NCBI GenBank assembly: GCA_005503215.1
Contig: SCNS01000027.1
Location: 1-64,000, forward strand
Direction: 5' to 3'
Source of the DNA: Sphingomonadaceae bacterium 3R27C6
GTDB lineage: Bacteria; Pseudomonadota; Alphaproteobacteria; Sphingomonadales; Sphingomonadaceae
DNA: 64,000 bases
In this document: positions 8,451 to 18,712 of the stretch, piece after piece
Position numbering within the stretch: the first letter of the stretch is position 1
How the letters are laid out: every line of letters begins with the position of its first letter
Position numbers and translations under genes: made by a program
Notes under the pieces: generated by a model
What the model saw: the letters and a program-made list of their open reading frames with translations, nothing else
Databases searched by the model: none
Told to the model about the DNA's origin: nothing

Positions 8451-11400
8451 ATGGTACAGCTTACGAAACACGACCTGAACTTCATCCTCGCCCAGATCAA
8501 GATCGCAGAGGCGCACGCAGCGGGGGGCGATCTCGCCGCGCTGGTCGCCGGCTATAACGGCAATGACGGGTTCGCGCAGGCGCATCTGCTGCCCTATGGC
8601 CTGAGGACCGTCGACGGCAGCTATAACAACCTGCTGCCGGGCCGCGAGAAATGGGGCGCGGCGGATCAGTCCTTCCCCGGCATCTTCACGCCCGAATATA
8701 TGAACGACGCCGACGGCGATCGCTACGACTTCAATCCGCTGCCCAATGTGGAGACGTGGTACACCAACAATAATTACGCCAACGCCGGCACCGGCAGCGG
8801 GTCGTCACCCGGCCCGGGCAGCGGCACCGTGATCGACGCCGATCCGCGTATCATTTCCAACCTGATCGTCGACCAGACGCTGAAGAATCCCGCCGCCATC
8901 GCCGCGGCGCTGACGCACGCCGGCCTGTCGGGCCAGCCGCTGATGACCGCGCTGACGCAGATCGTTGCGGCACGGGACGCGCTGGACGCCGCCATCGCGG
9001 CGGCCGAAGCGGCCGAAGGGACGATCGGCGACCTTACGGCGGCCGTCGCGGCCGCCCAGCTCGCGCTGACCGGCGCAGAGGCAGCCGATGCCGCGGCTGC
9101 GGCGCAGGCGGCGATCGACCAGGCCGCCTTCGAAGCCGCCGACGCCGAAGTCGCCCCGGCGATGGGGACGCGCGACGCGAGCCTCGCTGCCTATGTGGCG
9201 CTCCTTGCCGACAATACGGATAACAGCGAGCAGGCCGCCGAGATCGCCGCGGCCTTGGAGGCCTATAATACGGCCGAAGCGGTTTACCAGCTGGCGCAGG
9301 ACAATGCCGAGGCGGCGGAGGCCACCTCGACCGCGTCGGCCGCCGCCGCCGCTGCCGCCACCGCCGCGCTTGTGGCGGCAGAGGCCGCGCTGACCGGCGC
9401 CGAAACCGCGCTGGCGGAGGCGCAGGCGGTCGATGTCGTCGTGGCCGAAGCAAACGCCGCGCTCGACGCGGCGCTCGCCGAACATGGGGTGGAGATGGAC
9501 GGCAACACCGTCTTCCTGCCGAACGTTTCGCCCGACGAAGGATTGTCGTCGCCGTTCAACGGCTGGATGACGATCTTTGGACAATTCTTCGATCACGGCC
9601 TCGATCTGGTCGCGAAGGGCGGCAACGGCACGGTTTATGTGCCGTTGTCGCCCGATGATCCGCTCTATGTTCCGGGCGGCCAGAACTATATCCCGCTCAC
9701 CCGCGTGACAGTGAATGCCGGCGCCGACGGCATCCTCGGCACCGCCGACGATGGTCCGGGGCCGAAGAATCTGACCACGCCGTGGGTCGACCAGAACCAG
9801 ACCTATGCCTCTTCCGCATCGAAGCAGGTCTTCATGCGCGAATATATCGCGGGTCCCGACGGCAAGCCGGTTTCGAGCGGCCTGCTGCTCGAGGGCAGCA
9901 ACGGCGGCCTTGCGACCTGGGCCGATATCAAGGCGCAGGCGCGTGACGTGCTGGGGATCGAGCTCACCGACCTCAATGTCGGCAACATCCCGCTGATCGC
10001 GACCGATCCCTATGGCAATTTCATTCCCGGCGCGAACGGCTATCCGCAGCTCGTCGTTGGTATGGGCGCCGACGGCCAGCTCGGCACCGCGGACGACGTT
10101 CTGCGTGAGGGCAATCCCGCCGCGCCCGTCAGCGCGCAAGGCGTCGTGCTGACCGGCCATGCCTTCCTCGACGACATCGCGCACGCCGCCGCGCCGGTCG
10201 TGGCCGGCGGCGTGCTGCAGGCCGACACGGACTCGGCGCTCGGCTATGCCAATGCCGACGGCTCGCCCGGGCCGCAGGGCCAGCGTGGTCCCACCGCCTA
10301 TGACAACGAGCTGCTCGACCGGCACTTCATCGCGGGCGACGGCCGCGCGAACGAGAATATCGCGCTGACCGCGGTGCACCAGGTGTTCCACGCCGAACAT
10401 AACCGCATCGTCGAGCATACGAAGGATGTGACGCTCGCATCGATGGACCGCGCCTTCATCAACGAATGGCTGCTGACCGACCTGACCGATGCGCAGTTCG
10501 CGACGCTGACGAGCGGCGATCCGGCCGCGATTGCGACGCTGTCGGAATCGCTGGTTTGGGACGGCGAACGGCTGTTCCAGGTCGGCCGTTTCACCAACGA
10601 AATGGAATATCAGCATCTGGTGTTCGAGGAATTCGGCCGCATGATGCAGCCCGACATCGACGCCTTCGTGTTCGAGCCCTCGGCCGACATCAATCCCAGC
10701 ATCGCCGCCGAATTCGCGCACGTCGTGTATCGTTTTGGTCACTCGATGCTGCGGCAGGACATTGCGGTCATCGAAATGGATGAGAACGGCAATCCCGTTC
10801 AAAACGACATTTCGTTGTTCGACGGCTTCCTCAATCCCGTCATGTACGACTCGCTCGGCACCGCCGAGCAGGCGTCGGGCGCGATCATTCGCGGCATGAG
10901 CCGCCAGACGGGCAGCGAGATCGACGAATTCGTCACCGACGTGCTGCGCAACCAGCTGCTCGGCATTCCGCTCGATCTCGCGACGATCAACCTCGCGCGC
11001 GGCCGCGACGTCGGCATGCCCTCGCTGCAGACCGCGCGCGAACGCTTCTTCGACGCAACCGGCGACACGTTGCTGAAACCCTATGAGAGCTGGGCCGATT
11101 TCGCGCTCAACCTCAAAAATCCGGCGTCGATCATCAACTTCATCGCGGCCTATGGCACGCATGACACGTTGATTAACACGCAGGCGAATCCAAAGACGGT
11201 CGAAGAGCTGCGCGAAGCGGCGACTTTGCTCGTCCTTGGCGGCGCGGGCGCACCCGCGGACCGGCTCGACTTTCTCAATGCCGAGGGCGCCTATGCCAAT
11301 GACGCGAAGCTCGGCGGCCTCAACGACATCGATTTCTGGATCGGCGGCCTCGCCGAAAAGAAGATGGCGTTCGGCGGCATGCTCGGCTCGACCTTCAGCT

Positions 11401-14400
11401 TTGTGTTCCAGATGACGATGGAAAATCTGCAGGACGCCGACCGCTTCTATTATCTGTCGCGCACGCAGGGGCTCAACCTGCTCAACGAGCTGGAGAATAA
11501 TACGTTCGCCGAACTGGTGATGCGCAACACCGATCTGGGTGACGATCATTCGACCGCGCTGCCGGGCAACCTGTTTTCCGCGTTCGAAATGCCGACGCTG
11601 GAAATGGATATCAGCAAGCAATTGGGCGCCGATCCGGTATCGGACGATCCCTTCCTCGGCGGCTTCTCCAGCCTCGTCGAGCGCATCGATGCCGATAATG
11701 ACGGCGTCGCCGAATATATCCGCGTCAACAGCAACGAACATTTCACCATCGGCGGCACCGAAAACAACGACACCATCGTATCGAGCGGCGGTGACGATGC
11801 GATCTGGGGCAAGGGCGGCAACGACCGGATCGAAGCCGGTTACGGCGTCGACAAGGTGTTCGGCGGCGAGGGTGACGACATCATCACCAACGCCGGCACC
11901 GACATCGGCGAGGCCGACTTCCTCCATGGCAACGAAGGCAATGACGTCATCCATGGCGGATCGGGCCTGTCGCTGCTGTTCGGCAACCAGGGCAACGACT
12001 TCATCATCACCGGCCCCGACGGCAAGGAAGCGTTCGGCGGCACCGGCGACGATTTCATCCTCGGCGGTTCGGGCGGCGATTTCCTGCTCGGCAACGAAGG
12101 CAATGACTGGCTGGAGGGCGGACAGCGCTTCGATACGCTGGCCGGCGAGAATTCGGAGCTGTTCTTCAACTCCTCGATCATCGGCCATGACGTGATGAAC
12201 GGCGGCAGCGGCGATACCGATTATGACGCCGAATCCGGCGACGACATCATGTTCCAGAATAATGAGGGCATCCAGCGCTCGAACGGGCAGGCCGGTTTCG
12301 ACTGGGGTATCCACAAGGGCGACACCACCGCGGCCAATTCGGACCTCGGCATCCCGATCTTCGCGACGCAGGAGGCGTTCATCCTGCGCGACCGCTTCGA
12401 CCTGGTCGAAGGGCTTTCGGGCTGGAATCTCGACGATACGCTGACAGGACGCAGCCGCAGCACCAATGCGCGCGGCGAGTTGCAGAATACCGCGGCGATC
12501 CCCGGCCCGGACTCGCCGCTCGACTCCTACTCGAACGACCTGCTGGCGAAGAACGTCGATCTGATCGACGGACTCGACGTGCTCGTCGCGCATCTTGGCG
12601 CCGGCATTCCGGTGACCAAGGTCGTGAATGGGCAGACCGTCCCCGTGCTCGACGAGAATGGCGTGCAGGAACGCGTGATCTTCAGCACTTCGCAGGCCGG
12701 CGACATCCTGCTCGGCGGCGGCGGCAACGACGTGATCAAGGGCCTCGCCGGCAACGACATCATCGATGGCGATCGCTGGCTCAACGTCCGCATCCTCGTC
12801 ACCCCCAAGGAGGGCGACAGCTGGGCGGCGTTCAGCGTCGACAGCATGACCGAAATCGCCCCGCGCATGGTCACCGGCGAGATCAATCCCGCCCAGCTCT
12901 CGATCGTCCGCGAGATCCTCGACGGCGATACGGCAAACGCGAGCACCGACATCGCGGTCTACACCGATGTCGTGGAAAATTACACGTTCACGCGCAATGC
13001 CGACGGCAGCATCACGGTCGATCACACCGGCTTCACCGATCCGGGGGATGGCGAGGATGAGAACGGCGAGGATATCCCCGAAGAGACGCTCCAGAACCGG
13101 CCCCTGTCGGATGGCACCGACCGGCTGTTCAACATCGAGAAGCTGCGCTTCTCCGACGGGAATGGCGGCACGGTAGAATATACGATCAGCCAGTTGATCA
13201 ACGAACCCGCCACCGGCGTACCCGTGATCAGCGACTTGACCCCGACCGAGGGGCAGGCGCTGACCGTCGATACCAGCGGCATCGCCGATGCCAACGGCAT
13301 CGCCAGCGGTTTTTCCTATCAGTGGCAGGTTTCCGAAGACGGCGGCGCGAACTGGAGCGATCTGCTCAACGCCACCGGCGCTTCGTTCACTCCGAACGAA
13401 GGCGGAGCCGGAGTTGCGAGCCAGATCGGTGACCTCCTGCGAGTGCGGGTCAACTTTACCGACGGCGGCGGCAATCCGGAGACCGTCTACTCGGTGGCGA
13501 CCGGCGTCGTGGGTGACGACTGGGATCGAGGACTGTTTACCGGCGACACGTTCAACGGGACGGCGGGCGACGACATTGCGAATGGCGGCAACGGCATCTT
13601 CGGGATCGGCGCCACCGACAATCTGAACGGCAACGGCGGCAACGACGTGCTGAACGGCGCCGGGGGCAATGACAACCTCAACGGCGGCGCCGGCAATGAT
13701 CGGCTGGACGGCGGAGCCGGCGGCGGCGACGTGGCAATCTATGCGGGAGGCGTCGGCCAATTCGTCCTGGGGTCCAGCGGCACCAACCTGCTCGTCACCG
13801 ATCTGACCGGCACAGAGGGCGCCGACACCCTTAGTACGATCGAGACGCTGCGCTTTGCAGGCGTCAACTACACGGTGGTGGCGGGTACGGTCGGCAACAC
13901 CACTGTCAACGGTGGTACGGGTGCGAACGTAAATCGAGCCGACGCCCTTTTTGGTTACGCTGGCACCGATACGCTCAACGGTAATGGCGGCAACGACCTG
14001 CTTGTCGGGGGCGAAGGCAGCGACACGGTCAACGGCGGAGCCGGTAACGACACCATCTACTGGACGGCGGGCGATGGCCGCGATGTCATCAACGGCGATA
14101 CGACCGCGGCGAACATTGCCGGGACCGTGGACACGGTGAAGATCGTTGGCGACGGCTCGGCCGAAACCTATCGCATCTACTCGCGGGCGGCAGCGCTGGC
14201 GGCTGGCATTACCGGCCTCAACGCGAACACCGAGATCGTGATTACCCGCAACGGCACCAACAACGCCGCGATCATCGCCGAACTCGACAATATCGAGGAG
14301 ATCGTGATCAACGGCATGGGCGGCGGCGACACCTTCACGCCGATCGGCACCTTTGTCGGCACCAGCCTGCTGACCAGCACGATCACCATCGAAGGCAGCG

Positions 14401-15497
14401 AGGGCGACGACATCGTCGATATCACGGCTCTCCAGTCGGCGCATCGCATCGTGTTCCGCTCGAACGGCGGCAACGATGTGATCATCGGCGAAATGCGCGC
14501 GCAGGATCGCTTCGAACTCGCCGATGGCAAGACCATCGCCGATTATACGGCGACCGAGAATGAGGACGGCAGCACTACGCTGGCAACCGAAGGGCATAAC
14601 GTGACCTTCTTTGGCACCACAGCCAACGCGCAGAATGCCGGGGCATCGCATGACGACGACAATGATGATCATGATGACGACCATGGGCATGATGACGACG
14701 ATCATGATGATGACGATCGCGACGACGATGACGACGATATGGTCGTTACTCCGCCGTCCGACGACGACACGCTGACTGGCGGGGCTTCCGATGATGTTCT
14801 GAAGGGTGGATCGCGCGACGACGTCATCCGCGGCCGCGGCGGCGACGACGTCATCGGCGGCGGTTCGGGCGACGATCGTCTCGACGGTGGTGCCGGCGAC
14901 GACGATCTGGCCGGTGGGTCGGGAGACGATGTGCTGCTCGGCGATGCCGGCGACGATAGGCTCGCGGGCGGATCGGGTGACGACCGGCTCGACGGCGGCG
15001 ACGGCGATGACGTCATGGTCGGCGGCAGCGGCGACGACATATTCGTCTTCGGTGAAGGCGACGACCGCGTCACCGACTTCCAGCTCGGTGAAGACATCAT
15101 CGACCTCAGCGGGCTTGGCATCACGGCGCAGAGCTTCGCCTCGCGCGTCGTGATCAGCCAGTCGGGGAACGACACGCTTGTCCGCATCGACGGGAATGAG
15201 CTGCGTCTCGACGGCGTCTCCGCCGCCAACATGCAGACCGCCTCGTTCGCATTTGCTTCGGCGGGGCCGAATCCGGCGGCAAATGGCACGCCGCCGGCCG
15301 AAAGCGAGGCGACGGCAAACGATCCGTCACCGCAGCCCGTCGATCAGGGCGGAACAGGCGCGCCCGATCCCTCGACGTTGAGCCATGATCGCTGGAGCGA
15401 CGGGTTCGACAGCAGTCTGGGGCCCTGGTGGCTGAAGTCGCGGTTCGAAGCGAACGGGCACCACGAGCAGGCTCATTATGAATGGAGCCTCCTCTAA
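8451..15497 (+). CDS. Giant secreted haem peroxidase with RTX repeats (MopA-like)
   Basis: Roughly 2,348 residues. Order of parts: N-terminal segment; Ala/Glu-rich helical insert (about 168-343); animal-type haem peroxidase domain with GQFFDHGLD (distal His about 382), HNRIVEHTK and YRFGHSM (proximal His about 764); RTX nonapeptides (about 1097-1227); Ig-like segment (YQWQVSEDGG); further RTX blocks (from about 1700 and 1840); an Asp/His-rich linker (about 2067-2098); a last strong RTX block; and a C-terminal type I secretion region (TDFQLGEDIIDLSGLG). RTX repeats fold on calcium outside the cell. The same domain combination is known in MopA, the Mn(II)-oxidising peroxidase of Aurantimonas and Erythrobacter, so manganese oxidation is a reasonable but unproven role. 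ATG 8451 follows GGAGA. Genes for the exporter follow. Confidence 0.9.
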   Translation: MVQLTKHDLNFILAQIKIAEAHAAGGDLAALVAGYNGNDGFAQAHLLPYGLRTVDGSYNNLLPGREKWGAADQSFPGIFTPEYMNDADGDRYDFNPLPNVETWYTNNNYANAGTGSGSSPGPGSGTVIDADPRIISNLIVDQTLKNPAAIAAALTHAGLSGQPLMTALTQIVAARDALDAAIAAAEAAEGTIGDLTAAVAAAQLALTGAEAADAAAAAQAAIDQAAFEAADAEVAPAMGTRDASLAAYVALLADNTDNSEQAAEIAAALEAYNTAEAVYQLAQDNAEAAEATSTASAAAAAAATAALVAAEAALTGAETALAEAQAVDVVVAEANAALDAALAEHGVEMDGNTVFLPNVSPDEGLSSPFNGWMTIFGQFFDHGLDLVAKGGNGTVYVPLSPDDPLYVPGGQNYIPLTRVTVNAGADGILGTADDGPGPKNLTTPWVDQNQTYASSASKQVFMREYIAGPDGKPVSSGLLLEGSNGGLATWADIKAQARDVLGIELTDLNVGNIPLIATDPYGNFIPGANGYPQLVVGMGADGQLGTADDVLREGNPAAPVSAQGVVLTGHAFLDDIAHAAAPVVAGGVLQADTDSALGYANADGSPGPQGQRGPTAYDNELLDRHFIAGDGRANENIALTAVHQVFHAEHNRIVEHTKDVTLASMDRAFINEWLLTDLTDAQFATLTSGDPAAIATLSESLVWDGERLFQVGRFTNEMEYQHLVFEEFGRMMQPDIDAFVFEPSADINPSIAAEFAHVVYRFGHSMLRQDIAVIEMDENGNPVQNDISLFDGFLNPVMYDSLGTAEQASGAIIRGMSRQTGSEIDEFVTDVLRNQLLGIPLDLATINLARGRDVGMPSLQTARERFFDATGDTLLKPYESWADFALNLKNPASIINFIAAYGTHDTLINTQANPKTVEELREAATLLVLGGAGAPADRLDFLNAEGAYANDAKLGGLNDIDFWIGGLAEKKMAFGGMLGSTFSFVFQMTMENLQDADRFYYLSRTQGLNLLNELENNTFAELVMRNTDLGDDHSTALPGNLFSAFEMPTLEMDISKQLGADPVSDDPFLGGFSSLVERIDADNDGVAEYIRVNSNEHFTIGGTENNDTIVSSGGDDAIWGKGGNDRIEAGYGVDKVFGGEGDDIITNAGTDIGEADFLHGNEGNDVIHGGSGLSLLFGNQGNDFIITGPDGKEAFGGTGDDFILGGSGGDFLLGNEGNDWLEGGQRFDTLAGENSELFFNSSIIGHDVMNGGSGDTDYDAESGDDIMFQNNEGIQRSNGQAGFDWGIHKGDTTAANSDLGIPIFATQEAFILRDRFDLVEGLSGWNLDDTLTGRSRSTNARGELQNTAAIPGPDSPLDSYSNDLLAKNVDLIDGLDVLVAHLGAGIPVTKVVNGQTVPVLDENGVQERVIFSTSQAGDILLGGGGNDVIKGLAGNDIIDGDRWLNVRILVTPKEGDSWAAFSVDSMTEIAPRMVTGEINPAQLSIVREILDGDTANASTDIAVYTDVVENYTFTRNADGSITVDHTGFTDPGDGEDENGEDIPEETLQNRPLSDGTDRLFNIEKLRFSDGNGGTVEYTISQLINEPATGVPVISDLTPTEGQALTVDTSGIADANGIASGFSYQWQVSEDGGANWSDLLNATGASFTPNEGGAGVASQIGDLLRVRVNFTDGGGNPETVYSVATGVVGDDWDRGLFTGDTFNGTAGDDIANGGNGIFGIGATDNLNGNGGNDVLNGAGGNDNLNGGAGNDRLDGGAGGGDVAIYAGGVGQFVLGSSGTNLLVTDLTGTEGADTLSTIETLRFAGVNYTVVAGTVGNTTVNGGTGANVNRADALFGYAGTDTLNGNGGNDLLVGGEGSDTVNGGAGNDTIYWTAGDGRDVINGDTTAANIAGTVDTVKIVGDGSAETYRIYSRAAALAAGITGLNANTEIVITRNGTNNAAIIAELDNIEEIVINGMGGGDTFTPIGTFVGTSLLTSTITIEGSEGDDIVDITALQSAHRIVFRSNGGNDVIIGEMRAQDRFELADGKTIADYTATENEDGSTTLATEGHNVTFFGTTANAQNAGASHDDDNDDHDDDHGHDDDDHDDDDRDDDDDDMVVTPPSDDDTLTGGASDDVLKGGSRDDVIRGRGGDDVIGGGSGDDRLDGGAGDDDLAGGSGDDVLLGDAGDDRLAGGSGDDRLDGGDGDDVMVGGSGDDIFVFGEGDDRVTDFQLGEDIIDLSGLGITAQSFASRVVISQSGNDTLVRIDGNELRLDGVSAANMQTASFAFASAGPNPAANGTPPAESEATANDPSPQPVDQGGTGAPDPSTLSHDRWSDGFDSSLGPWWLKSRFEANGHHEQAHYEWSLL
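14649..14745 (+). other. Asp/His-rich linker inside the peroxidase protein
   Basis: About 32 residues made almost entirely of Asp and His, with one or two Gly, Asn and Arg, between the third and the final RTX blocks. Such a tract could bind divalent metal ions or act as a flexible charged spacer. The codons used are mostly GAC, GAT and CAT, forming a purine-pyrimidine repeat at DNA level. Confidence 0.75.
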
Positions 15498-15571
15498 AAT
15501 CCCGCGCCCCCGGGAGGTCCGGGCCGGCCCCCGCCGGTCCGGACTCGACCGAACAGGAAAGAACCAGGGTC

Positions 15572-17326
15572 ATGCGAACCGATTCCGCCGTGCCGCCGCA
15601 AATCAGACAGGCTTTTGCCGCGTGCCGTCAGCATTTTGTGGCGGCCGCCGCGTTCAGCGCGCTCGTCAACATCCTCTACCTCGCGCCGACGATCTACATG
15701 ATGCAGGTCTATGACCGCGTCGTTCCGACCGGCGGGGTGCTGACCTTGTTCTGGATCACCGTCATCGTCGCGCTCGCCATCGCCTGCCTCAGCGCGCTCG
15801 ACATGGTGCGCAGCCGGTTGATGCTGCGCGCCTCGCTGCGGCTCAACCGCCAGCTGGCGGCCCCGATCCTCGACCGCCTGCTCGCCCGCGCAAAGGGCAA
15901 TGCCGATCCCGCGGCGGCGCAGGCGATGCGCGATTTCGACACGTTCCGAAGCGTGGTCGCCAGCCCATCGGCGATCGCATTGTTCGACCTGCCATGGACG
16001 CCGCTCTATTTCGTGGTCGCGTTCATCATTCATCCCGCCCTCGGACTGTTGATCCTCGGCGCCGGGGTCGTGCTCCTCGGTCTCGCTCTCCTCAACGAGC
16101 GGGCGACCAAGAAATCGGCCGCGACGGGCCATCAGGCGATGGCGGCCGCTTATGCAAAACAGGAGTCGATGTTCGAAAAGGCCGAGATCGTTCGCGCGCT
16201 CGGGATGCGCCGCGCGCTGGTGTCGCGCCAGATCGCCGATCGGCGCGCGGGGCTGGAGGCCAGCGCGAACACGCAATTGACCGCCGCCCGCTACACCGGG
16301 CTGGTTAAATTCGCGCGCATGTTCCTGCAGTCGCTGGCGCTCGGCGTCGGCGCCTGGCTTGCGATCAACGCCGAAATTTCGGTGGGCGCGATCATCGCCG
16401 CGTCGGTGCTGCTGGCGCGTGCGCTTCAGCCGATCGAGCAGATGGTCCAGGCGTGGCCGACGATCGGGCAGGCGCGCCAGGCGAAGGCATCGATCGAGGC
16501 GCTGTTCCGTTCGACCGACAATCTGGTCGGCGATCGCGTCGCGCTGCCGGCGCCCGAGGGTTATGTCGAGCTGTCCAATATTTCGCTGCGTTCGCCCGAC
16601 AACAGCGCGCTGATCCTGCGCGGCGTATCGACCTGGCTGATCCCGGGCGAGGTGCTCGGCGTGATCGGTCCCTCGGGTGCGGGCAAGACCACGCTGGCGC
16701 GCATCGCCGCGGGGGCGATCCCGCCCGACGGCGGCGAAGTCCGTATCGACGAAGCGCAATATGGCGACTGGGATGCCGAACGCCTCGCGTCGCACATCGG
16801 CTATCTGCCGCAGGAACCGACGCTGCTGCCGGGCACGATCGGCGAAAATATCTCGCGTTTTGCGGCGGCACGCGGCGAACATGCGGTCGACATCGACGAC
16901 AAGGTGACACGCGCCGCGATCGCCGCGGGCATTCACGACCTGATCCTGCATTTGCCCGGTGGTTATAACGCCGCGATCGGTGATGGCGGATTGCGCTTGT
17001 CGGGCGGGCAGGCGCAGCGCATCGCGCTCGCTCGCGCGCTTTATGGCGATCCGAAAGTCCTCATTCTCGACGAACCCAACGCCGCGCTCGACAGCCAGGG
17101 CGAAGAGGCGCTGAACGACGCCATCGTCGCCGCCAAGCTGCGCCAGACCGCGATCATGATCGTCACCCATCGCCAGTCGGCGCTGCGCGACGCCGATCGC
17201 CTCGCGGTGCTGAAAAATGGCGTGATCGAATGCCAGGGGCCGCGCGGCGAGGTGATGGAATTGCTGCGCGAGAGCGCAGCGGCCGCGGCGAATGTCATCA
17301 AGATGACGAGGAACAAGAAACCATGA
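15572..17326 (+). CDS. Type I secretion permease/ATPase (PrtD-like)
   Basis: A 584-residue inner-membrane ABC exporter that powers type I secretion. Its N-terminal membrane domain has about six helices, starting AFSALVNILYLAPTIYMMQV. The C-terminal ATPase has Walker A GPSGAGKTT (about 366-374), the signature LSGGQAQRIALARAL and Walker B VLILDEPNAALD. It has no N-terminal C39-like domain, as expected for the PrtD class that exports RTX enzymes. The gene starts 74 bp after the peroxidase gene, its obvious substrate. ATG 15572 was preferred over an ATG at 15482 that lies inside the peroxidase gene. The stop overlaps the adaptor start (ATGA). Confidence 0.93.
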   Translation: MRTDSAVPPQIRQAFAACRQHFVAAAAFSALVNILYLAPTIYMMQVYDRVVPTGGVLTLFWITVIVALAIACLSALDMVRSRLMLRASLRLNRQLAAPILDRLLARAKGNADPAAAQAMRDFDTFRSVVASPSAIALFDLPWTPLYFVVAFIIHPALGLLILGAGVVLLGLALLNERATKKSAATGHQAMAAAYAKQESMFEKAEIVRALGMRRALVSRQIADRRAGLEASANTQLTAARYTGLVKFARMFLQSLALGVGAWLAINAEISVGAIIAASVLLARALQPIEQMVQAWPTIGQARQAKASIEALFRSTDNLVGDRVALPAPEGYVELSNISLRSPDNSALILRGVSTWLIPGEVLGVIGPSGAGKTTLARIAAGAIPPDGGEVRIDEAQYGDWDAERLASHIGYLPQEPTLLPGTIGENISRFAAARGEHAVDIDDKVTRAAIAAGIHDLILHLPGGYNAAIGDGGLRLSGGQAQRIALARALYGDPKVLILDEPNAALDSQGEEALNDAIVAAKLRQTAIMIVTHRQSALRDADRLAVLKNGVIECQGPRGEVMELLRESAAAAANVIKMTRNKKP

Positions 17327-18681
17327 ACGCGATGAGCTTTGGCGACGATCTGCACGGCGCGCCGCTTCCGGTCGACACCATCGATTCCCCCAAGCGCGAG
17401 CTGCGCACGGGGATATGGATTGCCGCGGCCTTTTTCGTCGGCTTCCTTGGCTGGGCGGCGTTCACGCCGCTCGACGCTGGCGCGATGGCGCAGGGATCGG
17501 TGTCGGTTTCGGGCAATCGGCAAGCGGTGCAGCACAAGGACGGCGGGATCGTCACCGCCTTGATGGTGACCGAGGGGAGCGAGGTGCGCCGCGGCGACGT
17601 CCTGCTCAAGATCTCGGCCTCCGATATCGTCGCCGCCGAACGCGGCCTGACCGGCGAAGTCGTGGCCTTGCTGGCGCAGCGCGCGCGATTGACCGCCGAA
17701 CGCGACGGCGCGCGGCACATCGCGCGGCCGGCCGAATTTTCATCCTATCTCGCGGGCGACCGGGTGCTTGCTGACGAGGCGATGCGCGGCCAGCGCCTGC
17801 TTTTCGATGCGCGGCAACGGTCGGGCGTTACCGAACGGGGCATGCTGGGCCAGCGGATCGCGCAGCATAACCAGCAGATCGGGGGCTATGGCGCCCAGAT
17901 GGAATCGAACCGGATCCAGCAGCGTCTGATCCACGAGGAACTGACCGGCCTGCGCACATTGTCCGAGCGCGGTTTTGTTTCGACCAACCGGCTGCGCGCG
18001 GTCGAGCGCAGCTCGGCGCAGCTCGACGGCGATTTCGGGGCGCTGCAGTCCGACGTCGCGCGGCTGGAGGAGGCGATCGGCGAATCGCGTTTGCAGATGG
18101 TGTCGCTCGACCGCCAAGTGATCGAGGAGGTCGCGACCCAGCTGCGCGAGGTCCAGGTCCGGCTCGACGAACTGCAGCCGCGGCTGTTCGCGACGCGCGA
18201 AAGGCTGACGCAGTCGGTGGTCCGCGCCCCGTCCAACGGACGCGTCGTCGGATTGAAGGTCTTCACCGTCGGCGGTGTCGTCGCGCCGGGCGAAATGCTG
18301 ATGGAAATCGTGCCGCAGGACAAGGCGCTGGTCGTGCTGGCGAAAGCCTCGCCGAACGACGCCGACGACCTGTCGTCGGGCATGCAGACGCAAGTGCGCT
18401 TTTCGGGCATCCAGGAACGCAGCCTGCCGATCCTGAAAGGCCAGATCAGCAAGGTGTCGGCGGACAGTTTCGAGGACAATCGCACGGGGATGGAATATTT
18501 CGAGATCGAGGTTGTCGTTCCGCCCGCCGAAATGAAAAAGATTGCGGCTCTCCGGGGCGAGGGCAGCTTGCGCGCGGGCATGCCCGCGGAGGTGATGGTG
18601 CCGCTGCGCGAACGGACCGCGCTCGGCTATCTGATCGAACCGCTCACGCAAACATTGTGGAGGGCCGGCCGGGAACATTAG
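17323..18681 (+). CDS. HlyD-family type I secretion adaptor
   Basis: A 452-residue periplasmic adaptor with a short cytoplasmic N-terminus, one membrane helix (about residues 29-49), a lipoyl-like half (QGSVSVSGNRQAVQHKDGG), a long coiled-coil hairpin and the second lipoyl/beta-barrel part (VVRAPSNGRVVGLKVFTVGG). It bridges the ABC exporter to a TolC-type outer-membrane channel. No TolC gene is found in the window, so one encoded elsewhere must serve. The start overlaps the ATPase stop. Confidence 0.92.
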   Translation: MNAMSFGDDLHGAPLPVDTIDSPKRELRTGIWIAAAFFVGFLGWAAFTPLDAGAMAQGSVSVSGNRQAVQHKDGGIVTALMVTEGSEVRRGDVLLKISASDIVAAERGLTGEVVALLAQRARLTAERDGARHIARPAEFSSYLAGDRVLADEAMRGQRLLFDARQRSGVTERGMLGQRIAQHNQQIGGYGAQMESNRIQQRLIHEELTGLRTLSERGFVSTNRLRAVERSSAQLDGDFGALQSDVARLEEAIGESRLQMVSLDRQVIEEVATQLREVQVRLDELQPRLFATRERLTQSVVRAPSNGRVVGLKVFTVGGVVAPGEMLMEIVPQDKALVVLAKASPNDADDLSSGMQTQVRFSGIQERSLPILKGQISKVSADSFEDNRTGMEYFEIEVVVPPAEMKKIAALRGEGSLRAGMPAEVMVPLRERTALGYLIEPLTQTLWRAGREH

Positions 18682-18712
18682 GTGCGAGCCCTGTTGACGG
18701 GCCGAGGCCGGA

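Noticed and set aside
9000..14100. CRISPR array or tandem DNA repeat in the RTX region
   Set aside because: The periodicity is that of nonapeptide codons in an open frame; units vary and there are no spacers.
8805..14705. Open frame of 1,966 codons on the minus strand opposite the peroxidase gene
   Set aside because: It mirrors the GGxGxD repeat coding of the RTX protein. Its sequence is low-complexity, rich in Arg, Asp and Val, with no domain; it is a by-product of high GC and repeat codons.
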